A stretch of DNA of 64,000 nucleotides, taken from NCBI GenBank assembly GCA_947486475.1, contig CANKTR010000003.1, positions 5,039-69,038 of the forward strand, given 5' to 3'. The stretch is from Microbacteriaceae bacterium. Lineage in GTDB: Bacteria > Actinomycetota > Actinomycetes > Actinomycetales > Microbacteriaceae. Below, one piece after another: positions 36,569 to 46,600 of this stretch. The translations under genes were made by a program, and so were the position numbers. The notes below the pieces were generated by a model, which was given only the letters and a program-made list of their open reading frames with translations, did no database searches and was not told the DNA's origin. Positions within the stretch are counted from its first letter, which is position 1, and each line of letters opens with the position of its first letter.

Positions 36569-39235
36569 GTGACCGGCCTCTTTCCAGGACAGTCCGAGCC
36601 CAATCTGCACGTCAAGCGGAACAGTGAGCGTGACGGCGTGTTCCATCGCTTCGTGGACGATTTCCTGCAGCCGATCGGTTTCGCCCGGCCCAACTTCAAA
36701 AATGAGCTCATCGTGCACCTGGAGCAGAAGCCTCGAGGTTAGTGACGCATTGCGCAGAGCGTCGACGGCGCGAAGCATCGCGATTTTCATGATGTCGGCC
36801 GACGTCCCCTGGATCGGCGCGTTCAACGCGGCTCGTTCGGCGTTGTCACGCACCATTCGATTCGAGCTGGCCAGGTCACCGAACTGTCGCTTCCGACCAA
36901 ACACCGTCGTCGTGAAAAAATCTTTGCGGGCTTGTTCCACAACGGACCGGAGGTAGTCTCGCACTCCACCGAAGCGGGCGAAATAGTCGGACATGAGCGA
37001 CTTGGCCTCTTTGTTGTCGATGCGCAGTTGCTTTGCGAGACCGAACGCGGACAGTCCATACGCGAGCCCGTAGGACATTGCCTTGACCTTCGACCGCATG
37101 GCGGGCGTAACGTCGGCGGGTTCGACACCGAACACCTTCGCCCCGACATAACGATGGAGGTCCTCTCCTGACCTGAATGCCTCGATGAGGGCTTCGTCTC
37201 CAGACAAGTGCGCCATGATGCGCATCTCGATTTGCGAGTAGTCGGCTGTGAGGAGTCGCTCGTGGGCGGAGTCCGAGACAAACGCGGCCCTAATTTGGGC
37301 CCCGACGTCGCTTCGAATCGGGATGTTTTGCAGATTCGGTTCCGATGACGACAATCGACCCGTCGTCGTGCCGGTCTGGTCGTAGGTGGTGTGGATTCGT
37401 CCATCCGATTGGATGCTCTTGCGCAGGACCTCGACGATCTGTGCAAGCTTGGTTTGTTCCCGATGCTCGAGCAAGCCGTCGAGAAACGGGTGGGGGTTCG
37501 ACGCTTGCAGGTCCGCGAGTGACGCTGCGTCCGTCGAATAGCCGGTTTTCGTCGCACGTGTTGTGGGCATCCCGAGCGTGTCGAACAAGACTTCCTGGAG
37601 TTGCTTGGGCGACGACAGATTTATTTCGGTGCCGATGAGGGCGAACAGTTCGGCGGCCTTCGCGTCGGTGGTTGCGGTGAGACGCCCGTAGATGTCGTCC
37701 AGAATGGCCGCGTCCATAGCAATTCCGACTCGTTCCATGTCGAGAAGGACGGGAATGAGCGGCACCTCGATCTCGCGCTCGATCGACTGTTGACCGTCGT
37801 CCAGACGTCCGTCGAACTCCACATCAAGTTGCGTCAAAATCCACGCGGTCGTCGCGGTACTGGAGGGGTCGACCGAGGGAATGAGCTCATTCGGATCCGC
37901 AAAGGGGACATCGAGACCCGTGAGCGATCGAGCAACATCGGTTAGCGCAAGCGACTTTGTGGCCGAGTCGAGAAGCCACGCCGCTAACCGAGTGTCGCGA
38001 ACAATGCCGCCGATCACGAGATCGAATTCCGCGAGTAGGTGACCGAGGGCCTTACCGTCGTGGACAATTTTCGGTGTCGGACCCGAGAGCCAGGCGTCGA
38101 ACGCCACATGATCGAGTGAGCCACTCGCCCGAACGGACCTCACGCTCACGTCGTGGGTAGCTAGCCCAATAGCGAAGCCGTCATCGCCGCGTTCGATGAA
38201 GAGCCCGATTCGCCTATCGGCGTTGTCCGTCAACCATTTGGCAAGTTCTTCGTCCCCCATGTGGCGCGGAGTGGGGGCCGGGACCTGTTCACGGACTGGA
38301 CTAGTCGGAGAATGTGTTGCCGCCGCAATCGCGACATCGGACGATGCCCCTTCAAACTGCAAGACACGTTGCTTGAGCGAACGAAACTGCAGTCGATCAA
38401 ACACCTCAACGACCTCGGTCGGATCGATCGCGCGTCGGACCAATCCGTCGAGGGGAACGGGAAGTTCAAGATCGCGAACGAGTTTGTTGAGTCGCGCGTT
38501 GCGTTCGACGTTTCCGATCTGCTCGCGCAGATTGTTCCCGACGACACCGCCGATCTCGTCTCGGTGGGCGAGCACCTCGTCGAGTGATCCGTATTGCTGA
38601 ATCCATTTGACCGCGGTCTTTTCACCGACCTTGTCGACCCCGGGAAGGTTGTCGGATGTCTCGCCGACCAGCGCCGCGATGTCTGGGTATTGATCGGGAC
38701 GAATTCCGTATCGCTCCTCGACCGCCGCCGGGGTGTACCGCTTGAGTTCAGACACTCCACGCGCGCTCGGGTACAACACTGTGACCTTCTCGGTGACAAG
38801 TTGAAAGGTGTCGCGATCGCCCGAAACCACCAACACATCGAGGCCCGCGGCCTCTCCCTTCGTCGCCAGCGTCGCGAGGATGTCGTCCGCCTCGTAGTTC
38901 TCCATTTGCATCGTCTCGATCCGCATCGCGCGAAGAGCTTCCTGGAGCAGCGGAACCTGACCGATGAACTCCGGTGGCGTCTCGCCGCGGGTCCCCTTAT
39001 ATTCGGGATATTCGACGGTTCTGAAGGAATAGCGCGAAATATCGAACGCGACGGCGACGTGCGTCGGATTTTCGGCTTTGAGAATCGTGAGAAGCATTGA
39101 CAAGAAGCCGTGAACCGCATTTGTGTGCTGCCCGTCGGAGGTCTGGAACGATTCGAGCGGAAGTGCGTAAAAGGCGCGGAACGCGAGCGAATGACCATCA
39201 ATAACGAGAAGGGTAGGCTTTTGCGTGTCGCTCAC
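36566..39235 (-). CDS. polA: DNA polymerase I
   Basis: Repair and Okazaki-fragment polymerase, 889 residues. The N-terminal 5'-3' nuclease domain (about 1-300) has LLVIDGHSLAFRAFYALP, ENYEADDILATLA and VSGDRDTFQLV. A middle region (about 310-490) corresponds to the 3'-5' exonuclease fold but I see no clear catalytic D-x-E set, as in many actinobacterial PolA proteins. The polymerase has motif A DYSQIEMRIMAHLSGD, motif B RSKVKAMSYGLAYGLSAFGLA-type helix and motif C VHDELIFEV. The GTG start is 6 nt after TAGGCT. It is divergent from the thioesterase gene. Confidence 0.96.
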   Translation of the reverse strand: MSDTQKPTLLVIDGHSLAFRAFYALPLESFQTSDGQHTNAVHGFLSMLLTILKAENPTHVAVAFDISRYSFRTVEYPEYKGTRGETPPEFIGQVPLLQEALRAMRIETMQMENYEADDILATLATKGEAAGLDVLVVSGDRDTFQLVTEKVTVLYPSARGVSELKRYTPAAVEERYGIRPDQYPDIAALVGETSDNLPGVDKVGEKTAVKWIQQYGSLDEVLAHRDEIGGVVGNNLREQIGNVERNARLNKLVRDLELPVPLDGLVRRAIDPTEVVEVFDRLQFRSLKQRVLQFEGASSDVAIAAATHSPTSPVREQVPAPTPRHMGDEELAKWLTDNADRRIGLFIERGDDGFAIGLATHDVSVRSVRASGSLDHVAFDAWLSGPTPKIVHDGKALGHLLAEFDLVIGGIVRDTRLAAWLLDSATKSLALTDVARSLTGLDVPFADPNELIPSVDPSSTATTAWILTQLDVEFDGRLDDGQQSIEREIEVPLIPVLLDMERVGIAMDAAILDDIYGRLTATTDAKAAELFALIGTEINLSSPKQLQEVLFDTLGMPTTRATKTGYSTDAASLADLQASNPHPFLDGLLEHREQTKLAQIVEVLRKSIQSDGRIHTTYDQTGTTTGRLSSSEPNLQNIPIRSDVGAQIRAAFVSDSAHERLLTADYSQIEMRIMAHLSGDEALIEAFRSGEDLHRYVGAKVFGVEPADVTPAMRSKVKAMSYGLAYGLSAFGLAKQLRIDNKEAKSLMSDYFARFGGVRDYLRSVVEQARKDFFTTTVFGRKRQFGDLASSNRMVRDNAERAALNAPIQGTSADIMKIAMLRAVDALRNASLTSRLLLQVHDELIFEVGPGETDRLQEIVHEAMEHAVTLTVPLDVQIGLGLSWKEAGH

Positions 39236-39241
39236 GGCTTT

Positions 39242-39247
39242 AGCCTA
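39242..39247 (-). promoter_or_regulatory. -10 hexamer TAGGCT for polA
   Basis: TAGGCT, then AAAGCC, then GTG at 39235 (6 nt), with no Shine-Dalgarno. Confidence 0.6.
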
Positions 39248-39276
39248 CCGAGCGCCGCCGACGGAAGGATTGACCT

Positions 39277-39696
39277 TTGGGAGTACTCGACAACCTTGAC
39301 CCCGAGTTGCACGAGAGGTTTTCGTCGGGCGGTGGCGAACTGACCCGGAAGATGGGAATCGAACTCCTCGAGATCTCTGCAGAACGAACGGTCGGGCGGA
39401 TGCCGGTCGAGGGAAATCGCCAGGTCGTCGGAATTCTGCACGGCGGAGCACACGTCGTTCTGGGCGAAACCCTGGGCAGCGTTGCGGCAGCGGTACACGC
39501 GGGCGCGGGCCGGTATGCGGTCGGAATTGACATCAACGCAACGCACACCAAGAGCATCGCGGATGGTTGGGTCACCGGCACCTGCACCGCCATCTCACTC
39601 GGAAAAACCATTTGCGTTCACGAAATCATCGTCACCAATGAGGCTGGCCAACGATTGTCTACTGTCCGCATTACCAACCTGTTGCGCGACCAATGA
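39277..39696 (+). CDS. PaaI-type hotdog-fold thioesterase
   Basis: A 139-residue single hotdog domain of the PaaI/YdiI acyl-CoA thioesterase group. The helix motif is GILHGGAHVVLGETLGSVAA (the usual acidic residue of the HGG...D/E-x2-G pattern is the glutamate), with the strand GIDINATHTKSI after it. Such proteins hydrolyse acyl- or aryl-CoA esters. In actinobacteria a gene of this kind often lies next to polA, divergent, as here. The start is a TTG preceded by GGAAGGA at 7-9 nt, which decides it over other codons. It overlaps the next gene by 4 bp (ATGA). The substrate is unknown. Confidence 0.85.
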   Translation: MGVLDNLDPELHERFSSGGGELTRKMGIELLEISAERTVGRMPVEGNRQVVGILHGGAHVVLGETLGSVAAAVHAGAGRYAVGIDINATHTKSIADGWVTGTCTAISLGKTICVHEIIVTNEAGQRLSTVRITNLLRDQ

Positions 39697-40010
39697 TCGC
39701 GGCGCAATTTATTTTCGAGCCGGGCACATACGATGACGAGTTCCACGTACTGGATGTCGCAATCGACGACGCCGCGAAATCAACCGCTGGCTTTCTCGGC
39801 ACCGACCGATGGGTGTCCGAGGATGGGCGCGTTGTCAACGCGATCTACTATTTCGCGGACATGGCGGCCCTCACCAAACTGGGACGCTTCGACGAGCACC
39901 GAAGCGCCAAGAGCCAGGTCGACCGTTGGTACAAGGGCTACCGCGTCATCGTGACAGAAGTCACCGCAACCTATGGGAACATGCCCCACATCGCCTCCGG
40001 CGACCTCTAG
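39693..40010 (+). CDS. small protein, probable dimeric alpha-beta barrel (antibiotic-monooxygenase-like)
   Basis: A 105-residue protein I cannot name. Its layout is strand, helix, strand, strand, helix, strand (FIFEPGTYDDEFHVLDVAID, then STAGFLGTDRWVSEDGRVVNAIYYFAD, then a helix with charged residues, then YRVIVTEVTATYG). This resembles the ferredoxin-like alpha-beta barrel of antibiotic biosynthesis monooxygenase proteins. Those proteins range from monooxygenases to heme-binding stress proteins, so no reaction can be assigned. It overlaps the thioesterase stop (ATGA) and is probably co-translated with it. Its own stop interlocks with that of the convergent regulator through a shared CTAG. 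Confidence 0.6.
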   Translation: MIAAQFIFEPGTYDDEFHVLDVAIDDAAKSTAGFLGTDRWVSEDGRVVNAIYYFADMAALTKLGRFDEHRSAKSQVDRWYKGYRVIVTEVTATYGNMPHIASGDL

Positions 40011-40597
40011 GCAGGTGGGTTGAGCTGCTCGATAACGGCTTGAGCAATTTCGGTCATCGTCAAGCGGCGGTCCATTGACGCTTTTTGAATCCAGCGGAAC
40101 GCCTCGGGTTCGGTCAACTTCATCTTTTCTTGCAACAGGCCTTTAGCGCGATCGAGAATCTTGCGCGTTTCGAGCCGCTCGAGCGCATCGGTCACTTCCG
40201 CCTCCACGGCGAGAAGCTCTCGATGACGCGACAACGCCACTTCGATCTGCGGCAAGAGCCGTTCCGGCGTGAACGGCTTGACGACGTAGGCGATTGCGCC
40301 AGCCTCGACCGCTCGCGCAATGAACTCCGATTGTGCGAACGCCGTGAGCATCACCACCGGCGCCAGCCGCGCTTTACCGATTGCCTCAGCCGCGGTCAGT
40401 CCGTCCATTTTGGGCATCGTGATGTCCATGATGACGAGGTCGGGTCGAAGTTCCCGCGTGAGCTCGATCGCTGCTTCGCCGTCCGCCGCTTCGCCGACGA
40501 CATCGAAACCGTTCTCACGCAAGACTTCAACAATGTCCATTCGGATGAGCGCCTCGTCCTCAGCGACAACAACGCGACGGGCTACGGTTTCACTCAC
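40007..40597 (-). CDS. pdtaR: ANTAR-domain response regulator (PdtaR type)
   Basis: A 196-residue response regulator with an RNA-binding output. The receiver domain has the acidic pair E13/D14, phospho-acceptor D58 (VIMDITMPKMDG) and K107 (VVKPFTP). A coiled linker leads to an ANTAR domain (about 130-192, with RKILDRAKGLLQEKMKLTEPEAF). ANTAR proteins bind tandem RNA hairpins and prevent termination; mycobacterial PdtaR works with the histidine kinase PdtaS. No kinase is linked here. The GTG start follows TAGGCT by 6 nt. The 3' end shares CTAG with the convergent gene. Confidence 0.9.
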   Translation of the reverse strand: MSETVARRVVVAEDEALIRMDIVEVLRENGFDVVGEAADGEAAIELTRELRPDLVIMDITMPKMDGLTAAEAIGKARLAPVVMLTAFAQSEFIARAVEAGAIAYVVKPFTPERLLPQIEVALSRHRELLAVEAEVTDALERLETRKILDRAKGLLQEKMKLTEPEAFRWIQKASMDRRLTMTEIAQAVIEQLNPPA

Positions 40598-40603
40598 GCG
40601 TTC

Positions 40604-40609
40604 AGCCTA
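40604..40609 (-). promoter_or_regulatory. -10 hexamer TAGGCT for the ANTAR regulator
   Basis: TAGGCT, then GAACGC, then GTG at 40597 (6 nt). It lies within the spacer of the divergent tRNA promoter candidate. Confidence 0.6.
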
Positions 40610-40612
40610 CGG

Positions 40613-40618
40613 TATCGT
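40613..40618 (+). promoter_or_regulatory. candidate -10 TATCGT for tRNA-Leu
   Basis: TATCGT lies 11 bp before the mature tRNA 5' end, with TTCACT 18 bp further upstream as a weak -35. It overlaps the promoter of the divergent regulator gene. Confidence 0.4.
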
Positions 40619-40629
40619 TTTCACCTGGA

Positions 40630-40712
40630 GCCGGATTGGCGGAATGGCAGACGCGAAGCACTCAAAATGCTTTGTCCGTGAGGGCGTGTGGGTTCAAGTC
40701 CCACATCCGGCA
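40630..40712 (+). tRNA. tRNA-Leu (anticodon CAA)
   Basis: The acceptor arms GCCGGAT (40630-40636) and ATCCGGC (40705-40711) pair perfectly, with discriminator A at 40712. The anticodon stem AAGCA/TGCTT encloses the loop CTCAAAA, giving anticodon CAA, which reads UUG. A long variable arm (GTCCGTGAGGGC region) marks a class II tRNA, and the T loop has GTTCAAGTC. CCA is not encoded. It is a single gene, followed by a terminator. Confidence 0.96.
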
Positions 40713-40719
40713 CAACGAG

Positions 40720-40747
40720 AGGGCGGGGAACCATCCCCGTCCTTTCT
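40720..40747 (+). terminator. terminator after tRNA-Leu
   Basis: AGGGCGGGG (40720-40728) pairs with CCCCGTCCT (40735-40743, one G-U pair) around a 6 nt loop, followed by TTTCTT. It ends just before the convergent pyk gene. Confidence 0.7.
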
Positions 40748-40754
40748 TGATTCG

Positions 40755-42179
40755 TCAGCGCTTCGGCATCTCGGTGCCGACAACGTGCACGCGAATGTCG
40801 TTCGTCGAACCGGCAACTCCTGGAGGCGAACCCGAGATCACGACGACCTTGTCCCCCTTCACCGCCAGACCCTCCGCCAGAAGTGATTCGTCGACCTCGG
40901 TGAACATCTGATCTGTGTGTGTGACCGGGTCAACCAGATAGGACGTGATTCCCCAGTACAGAGCCATGCGACGCCGAATCGACTCGTCTGTTGCGAAGGC
41001 CTTCATGGGAATGCGGAAGCGAAGGCGCGACATGCGGCGGGCCGAGTCTCCCGACTCTGTGAAAACACACACGTATTTCGCCTCGACGAAGTCCGCGACA
41101 TCGGCTGCGGCGAGAGTGATTGCTCCGCCCTGAGTGCGCGGCTTTGTACCGAGGGGCAGAATGCGCTCCAGACCGTGCTCTTCCGTGTTTTCAATGATTC
41201 GCGCCATTGTGGCGACGGTGATGGCCGGGAAAGCACCGACACTCGTTTCACCAGAGAGCATGACAGCGTCCGCTCCGTCGAGAATCGCATTCGCAACGTC
41301 GGACGTCTCGGCACGAGTTGGGACGGGTGACGAAATCATCGACTCGAGCATCTGGGTTGCGACGATGACGGGTTTCGCCATGCGGCGGGCCGCTTCGACG
41401 GTGCGCTTTTGAACAAGCGGTACCTGCTCGAGGGGTAATTCGACACCGAGGTCACCACGAGCGACCATAATCGCGTCAAAGGCCTCAACGATTTCCCCGA
41501 TCGCCTCAACCGCTTGGGGCTTTTCGATCTTGGCGATAACGGGGAGCCTAATTCCTTCTTCCGCCATAATTTCGTGCACTCGCGTGACGTCCGACGCACT
41601 GCGCACGAACGAGAGCGCGATGTAATCGGCCCCGATGCGAAGACCCCATCGCAGATCGTCTTCGTCCTTCGTGCTCAGCGCGGGGACGTTGACGGCGACA
41701 CCGGGGAGGTTGATCCCCTTGTTGTTAGAGACGGTCCCGCCAACGACAACCTCGGTGCGAACCCGAACACCGTCGGTGTCGAGAACTCGCACGTTCACCT
41801 TGCCGTCATCGATGAGAAGTGTGTCACCGGCAGCAACGTCTTGTGGCAACCCCGTGAACGTCGTCCCACAGATTTCTTTAGTGCCCTCGATGTCTTCCGT
41901 CGTGATCGTGAAGATGTCGCCGATGGCGAGTTCGTGGGGACCGTCGGCAAACTTCCCGAGACGGATCTTGGGCCCCTGCAGATCCACGAGCACGGCAATC
42001 GGCTTTCCAAGGTCCGCTGCAACCTTTTTGATGTTGGCGAAGACCGCTTCGTGGATCTCGTACGTGCCGTGGCTGAGATTCATGCGGGCAACATCGACAC
42101 CCGCTTCGACGACGGCTCGGATTGTGTCATAACTGTTCGTTGCCGGTCCCAGCGTGGCAACAATCTTTGCGCGTCTCAT
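40755..42179 (-). CDS. pyk: pyruvate kinase
   Basis: Makes pyruvate and ATP from phosphoenolpyruvate. The 474-residue protein has RRAKIVATLGPATNSYDTI at the N-terminus, VARMNLSHGTYE, the catalytic lysine region LPVIAKIEKPQAVEAIGEI, and VMLSGETSVGAFPAITV. The C-terminal allosteric domain is present and of normal length. AAGGA stands about 5 nt before the ATG. It lies 30 bp downstream of gltD and may be expressed separately, since the short gap contains a ribosome site but no clear promoter. It is convergent with the tRNA gene. Confidence 0.95.
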   Translation of the reverse strand: MRRAKIVATLGPATNSYDTIRAVVEAGVDVARMNLSHGTYEIHEAVFANIKKVAADLGKPIAVLVDLQGPKIRLGKFADGPHELAIGDIFTITTEDIEGTKEICGTTFTGLPQDVAAGDTLLIDDGKVNVRVLDTDGVRVRTEVVVGGTVSNNKGINLPGVAVNVPALSTKDEDDLRWGLRIGADYIALSFVRSASDVTRVHEIMAEEGIRLPVIAKIEKPQAVEAIGEIVEAFDAIMVARGDLGVELPLEQVPLVQKRTVEAARRMAKPVIVATQMLESMISSPVPTRAETSDVANAILDGADAVMLSGETSVGAFPAITVATMARIIENTEEHGLERILPLGTKPRTQGGAITLAAADVADFVEAKYVCVFTESGDSARRMSRLRFRIPMKAFATDESIRRRMALYWGITSYLVDPVTHTDQMFTEVDESLLAEGLAVKGDKVVVISGSPPGVAGSTNDIRVHVVGTEMPKR

Positions 42180-42209
42180 GTTGTCCTTCGTGGTGGGGTG
42201 TGGACTTCG

Positions 42210-43667
42210 TTAGAAGTGTATCGGGGCGTCATGCGCGGAAACCGGGATCGGCAGTGTCGTGCGACCGCGAAGGTACTCATCGGCGCGAGCCGCAGCGGCG
42301 CGGCCCTCGGCAATCGCCCAGACGATAAGCGACGCTCCTCGACCAGCGTCTCCGGCGACAAACACACCGGGGATGTTGGTGTCATAGGTGCTATTCCGTG
42401 CGACCGTTCCGCGCGACGACAAGTCGATGTGCAGCTGGTCAACGAGGACGCTGGACTCAACGCCCGTGTAACCGAGCGCGAGGAGAACGACGTCCGCCGG
42501 AAGTGTCTTCTCACTCCCCGTTTGGGGTCTGCGCGTGCCATCGACGAACTCGGTTTCCGCGACAACAAGTCCGGTTAGTTCACCTCGCTCGTTGCCGACG
42601 AATTCGACCGTGGATGCGAGATACGTGCGCTCCCCGCCCTCCTCGTGAGCGCTCTGCACCTCGAAGAGTTGCGGGTTCATCGGCCAGGGTTGGGTCGCCG
42701 GACGCTCGATCGGTGGCTGTTTGCCGATGGCGAGCGTCGTGACGCTCGCCGCTCCCTGTCGAAGAGCGGTTCCCAGACAGTCCGCGCCGGTGTCGCCACC
42801 TCCAAGAATGATGACGTTCTTTCCCGCGACGTCGATGTGTCCGACAGTGTTCTCCCCCGCGACAGCACGATTGGAGGGGACAAGGTAATCCATCGCGAAG
42901 TGAATACCCGACAGTTCTCGGCCTGTGATGGGTAAGTCCCGCTCAACCGGTGCGCCGGTTGCGACGATGACCGCGTCGTACCGTTCCTGAAGCTCAGCCC
43001 ACGTGACGTCGACTCCGATCGTCACTCCTGTTCTGAATCGGGTTCCCTCCTCGCGCATCTGGCCGATGCGGCGGTCGATGTGACGTTTTTCCATCTTGAA
43101 ATCCGGAATTCCGTAGCGAAGCAGTCCCCCGACGTGGTCGTCCCGCTCGTAGACGGCCACAGTGTGCCCAACCCGCGTCAGCTGTTGCGCCGCGGCGAGA
43201 CCCGCGGGACCAGAACCGACGATGGCGATGGTCTTGCCGGTGAGGCGGTCGGGTAGAACGGGGTTGATGTAACCCTTTTCCCACGCGGTGTCGATGATCG
43301 CTAGCTCTGCCTGCTTGATGGTGACGGCCGGCTGGTTTATGCCCAGAACACACGATGATTCACACGGCGCCGGACAGAGCCGCCCCGTGAACTCGGGAAA
43401 GTTGTTGGTAGCGTGAAGTCGCTCACTCGCCGCCCGCCACTCGTCGCGATGGACCAAATCGTTGAATTCGGGGATCAGGTTCCCCAGCGGACAGCCTTGG
43501 TGGCAGAACGCAACACCGCAGTCCATGCATCGCCCAGCCTGACGCTCAATCTGTCCCGATTCACGCTCGGCGTAGACCTCTTTCCAGTCGCGCAAGCGAA
43601 TTGACACCGGCCGACGTTCGGGGGTTTCGCGCGTCGTTGTCTTCAGAAATCCTCGGGGGTCAACCAC
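42210..43667 (-). CDS. gltD: glutamate synthase small subunit
   Basis: Delivers electrons from NADPH to the large subunit for glutamate formation. The 485-residue protein has two cysteine boxes for 4Fe-4S clusters ([17 protein letters not shown] and [12 protein letters not shown]), the FAD site [14 protein letters not shown], and the NADPH site [15 protein letters not shown]. The final FAD motif is [19 protein letters not shown]. The GTG start lies inside the end of gltB (8 bp overlap) behind a GGAGGTG site. The order gltB-gltD is the common one. Confidence 0.95.
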   Translation of the reverse strand: MVDPRGFLKTTTRETPERRPVSIRLRDWKEVYAERESGQIERQAGRCMDCGVAFCHQGCPLGNLIPEFNDLVHRDEWRAASERLHATNNFPEFTGRLCPAPCESSCVLGINQPAVTIKQAELAIIDTAWEKGYINPVLPDRLTGKTIAIVGSGPAGLAAAQQLTRVGHTVAVYERDDHVGGLLRYGIPDFKMEKRHIDRRIGQMREEGTRFRTGVTIGVDVTWAELQERYDAVIVATGAPVERDLPITGRELSGIHFAMDYLVPSNRAVAGENTVGHIDVAGKNVIILGGGDTGADCLGTALRQGAASVTTLAIGKQPPIERPATQPWPMNPQLFEVQSAHEEGGERTYLASTVEFVGNERGELTGLVVAETEFVDGTRRPQTGSEKTLPADVVLLALGYTGVESSVLVDQLHIDLSSRGTVARNSTYDTNIPGVFVAGDAGRGASLIVWAIAEGRAAAARADEYLRGRTTLPIPVSAHDAPIHF

Positions 43668-46600
43668 CGGTCACCTCCATGATTTGCCGCCACGCTTCCG
43701 CGCCGTCGGGGTCGCTTCCCGCATCGATTGCCGTGTTACGGATGATGGTTACACGGCGGAAATCGCGCGGTGTTATTGCCGTGATGCGATCGCGAGTGGT
43801 AGGCCAGGCGTTGAGAAGCTCGGTGCCATAGAGCGAACCCGTTTCGGTAACGTGAGTGGTGAGCAACCCTCGAACCGTTTCGGCGTCATCGTCCGTCAAC
43901 GACGTCAATTCGAGCTCACCGGAACGAATCGCGGCCTGGTTGACGGACGCGACGTCGAGATCGAGGACGTAGGCGTATCCGCCGCTCATACCGGCTCCAA
44001 CGTTACGACCGGTCGAGCCGAGGATGAGAGCAATCCCCCCGGTCATGTATTCGAGCGCGTGGTCGCCAGTGCCTTCGACGACGGCCACAGCACCCGAGTT
44101 ACGAACCGCGAAACGTTCCCCCACGACGCCCGCTATATACATCTCACCGCTCGTTGCCCCGTACCCTACGACGTTGCCAGCGATGATGTTGACGTTGGAC
44201 GGGAACGTTGACTCGAGGGGCTGGCGCAGCACGATTCGACCGCCGCTGAGGCCCTTGCCGACATAGTCGTTCGAGTCCCCGATGAGGCGAAGGGTTATTC
44301 CGCGGGGAATGAAGGCGCCCAGTGATTGCCCGGCCGAACCGGCGAGCGAAATGTCGATGGTGTCTGGCGCAAGACCGTTTTCGCCGTGTGCTGTGGTGAC
44401 GAAATGCCCGAGCATCGTGCCGATCGCGCGATCAGTGTTGCGGATGTCGGCCGTGAGTGAGACCGGTGTCCCGTCGGCAAGCGCTCCCGCTGCGTCGCGA
44501 ATGAAGGTGTGGTCAATGTGAGCCTCTAGCTCGTGGTCCTGTTGGCTCACGTTATATCGCGGAGCATCGTCGGCGAATACGGGACCGCGGAGAACGGGCG
44601 TGAGGTCGAGCCCTTCGGTCTTCCAGTGGTTGACCGCACGGTCTACATCGAGAATCTCGCGGTGACCAATCGCTTCCTCCAGCGTCCGAAACCCCAACGA
44701 TGCCAAAATCGCGCGAACCTCTTCCGCGAGGTACTCAAAGAACGTCTCGACGAACTCGGGTTTGCCGTTGAAACGCGCTCGCAAGAGCGGATTTTGCGTC
44801 GCAACTCCGACTGGGCACGTGTCGAGGTGGCACGCGCGCATCATGATACAACCACTCACAACCATCGGAGCGGTCGCAAAACCGTATTCCTCCGCGCCAA
44901 GAAGTGCTGCAATGACGACGTCTCGACCCGTTTTCATCTGACCATCGACCTGCAGCACAATTCGCCCGCGCATATCGTTCAGCATGAGCGTTTGCTGCGC
45001 CTCCGCGAGCCCCAGTTCCCAGGGGGTCCCCGCGTGCTTCAGCGACGACAGCGGGCTGGCACCCGTCCCACCATCGTGACCCGAGATCAGAATGACATCG
45101 GCCTTCGATTTGGCGACGCCGGTCGCGACGGTTCCGACCCCCGCCTCGGACACAAGTTTGACGTGGATTCGTGCGGAAGGATTCGAACGCTTGAGGTCGA
45201 AGATGAGTTGCTTGAGGTCTTCGATCGAATAGATGTCGTGGTGTGGTGGAGGTGAAATGAGACCGACACCCGGTGTCCCCATCCGCGTTCTCGCAATCCA
45301 CGGGTAGACCTTGTTCGACGGAAGTTGCCCTCCCTCTCCCGGCTTTGCGCCCTGCGCCATCTTGATTTGGATGTCGTCGGCGTAAGTGAGGTACATGCTG
45401 GTGACCCCAAATCGACCGCTGGCGACCTGTTTGATCGCGCTGCGACGCTCGGGGTCCAACAGGCGGTCGACGGATTCGCCGCCTTCACCGGTATTCGATC
45501 GAGCACCAAGCCGGTTCATTGCGATAGCGAGCGTCTCGTGCATCTCTTGAGATATGGCCCCGTAGGACATTGCGCCCGTCGAGAATCGACGAATAATGTC
45601 GTGCGCAGACTCGACCTCATCCAGAGGAACCGATACGCGATCGCTCGCGAAACGGAAAAGTCCTCGAAGCGTCATGAGCCGTTCGGCCTGTTCATCGACG
45701 GCCGTGGTGTAGTCACGGAAAATGTCATAGCGCTTCTCCCGTGTCGCGTGTTGCAACTTGAACACGGTCTCAGGATTAAAGAGGTGGGGAGGTCCTTCGC
45801 GTCGCCAGGAGTACTCGCCGCCCACGGGAAGAACTTCGTGGAATGTCGCGGGGTTACCGTAGGCGACCTCGTGCCGACGACGCGTTTCTTCGGCGATGAC
45901 GTCCATCGTCACACCACCGAGAATGCTCGTGACCCCGGTGAAATAGCGATCGACCAGGTCCGTACTGAGACCAACCGCTTCGAATGCCTGCGCACCGGCG
46001 TACGACGCGACCGTGGAGATACCCATTTTGGACATCGTTTTGAGCAGTCCCTTGCCCAATGCGTAAATGATGTTAGCGACAGCCTCTTCGGGTGTGATCC
46101 CGGTTATGAGACCGGTTCGAACCAACAGTTCGGCGGTCTCCATGGCGAGGTAGGGATTAATCGCCGACGCACCGAACCCAACAAGGGTGGCGACGTGGTG
46201 TACCTCTCGGACGTCTCCCGCCTCGACAATCAGGGAGGACTGCATCCGCCGACCGGTTCGGATCAGGTGGTGGTGAATTGCCGACAACATCAGGAGCGAC
46301 GGGATTGGAGCGAGGTCTGCGTCCGAGTCGCGGTCGCTGAGAACAACGAACATCGCCCCGTCGTCGAGGGCCGAATCAACCTCCGCACACATGTGGTCGA
46401 GCCGTCGCTCCATCGCCTGCGCGCCCTCGTCGATCCGGTACAGCCCCGAGATGACGTGGGTCACGAGACGTCCGTCGTGCTGCAGGTGAATTATTTTGGC
46501 GAGTTCATCGTTGTCGATAACGGGAAAGGACAGAGAAACCTGGCGCGCGTGGCCCGGTGTTGCATCCAGTAGGTTTCGTTCAGGACCGAGCCCAACGTGC

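Noticed and set aside
40636..40911. 91-codon open frame over tRNA-Leu
   Set aside because: It is the tRNA read as protein, continuing antisense into pyk.
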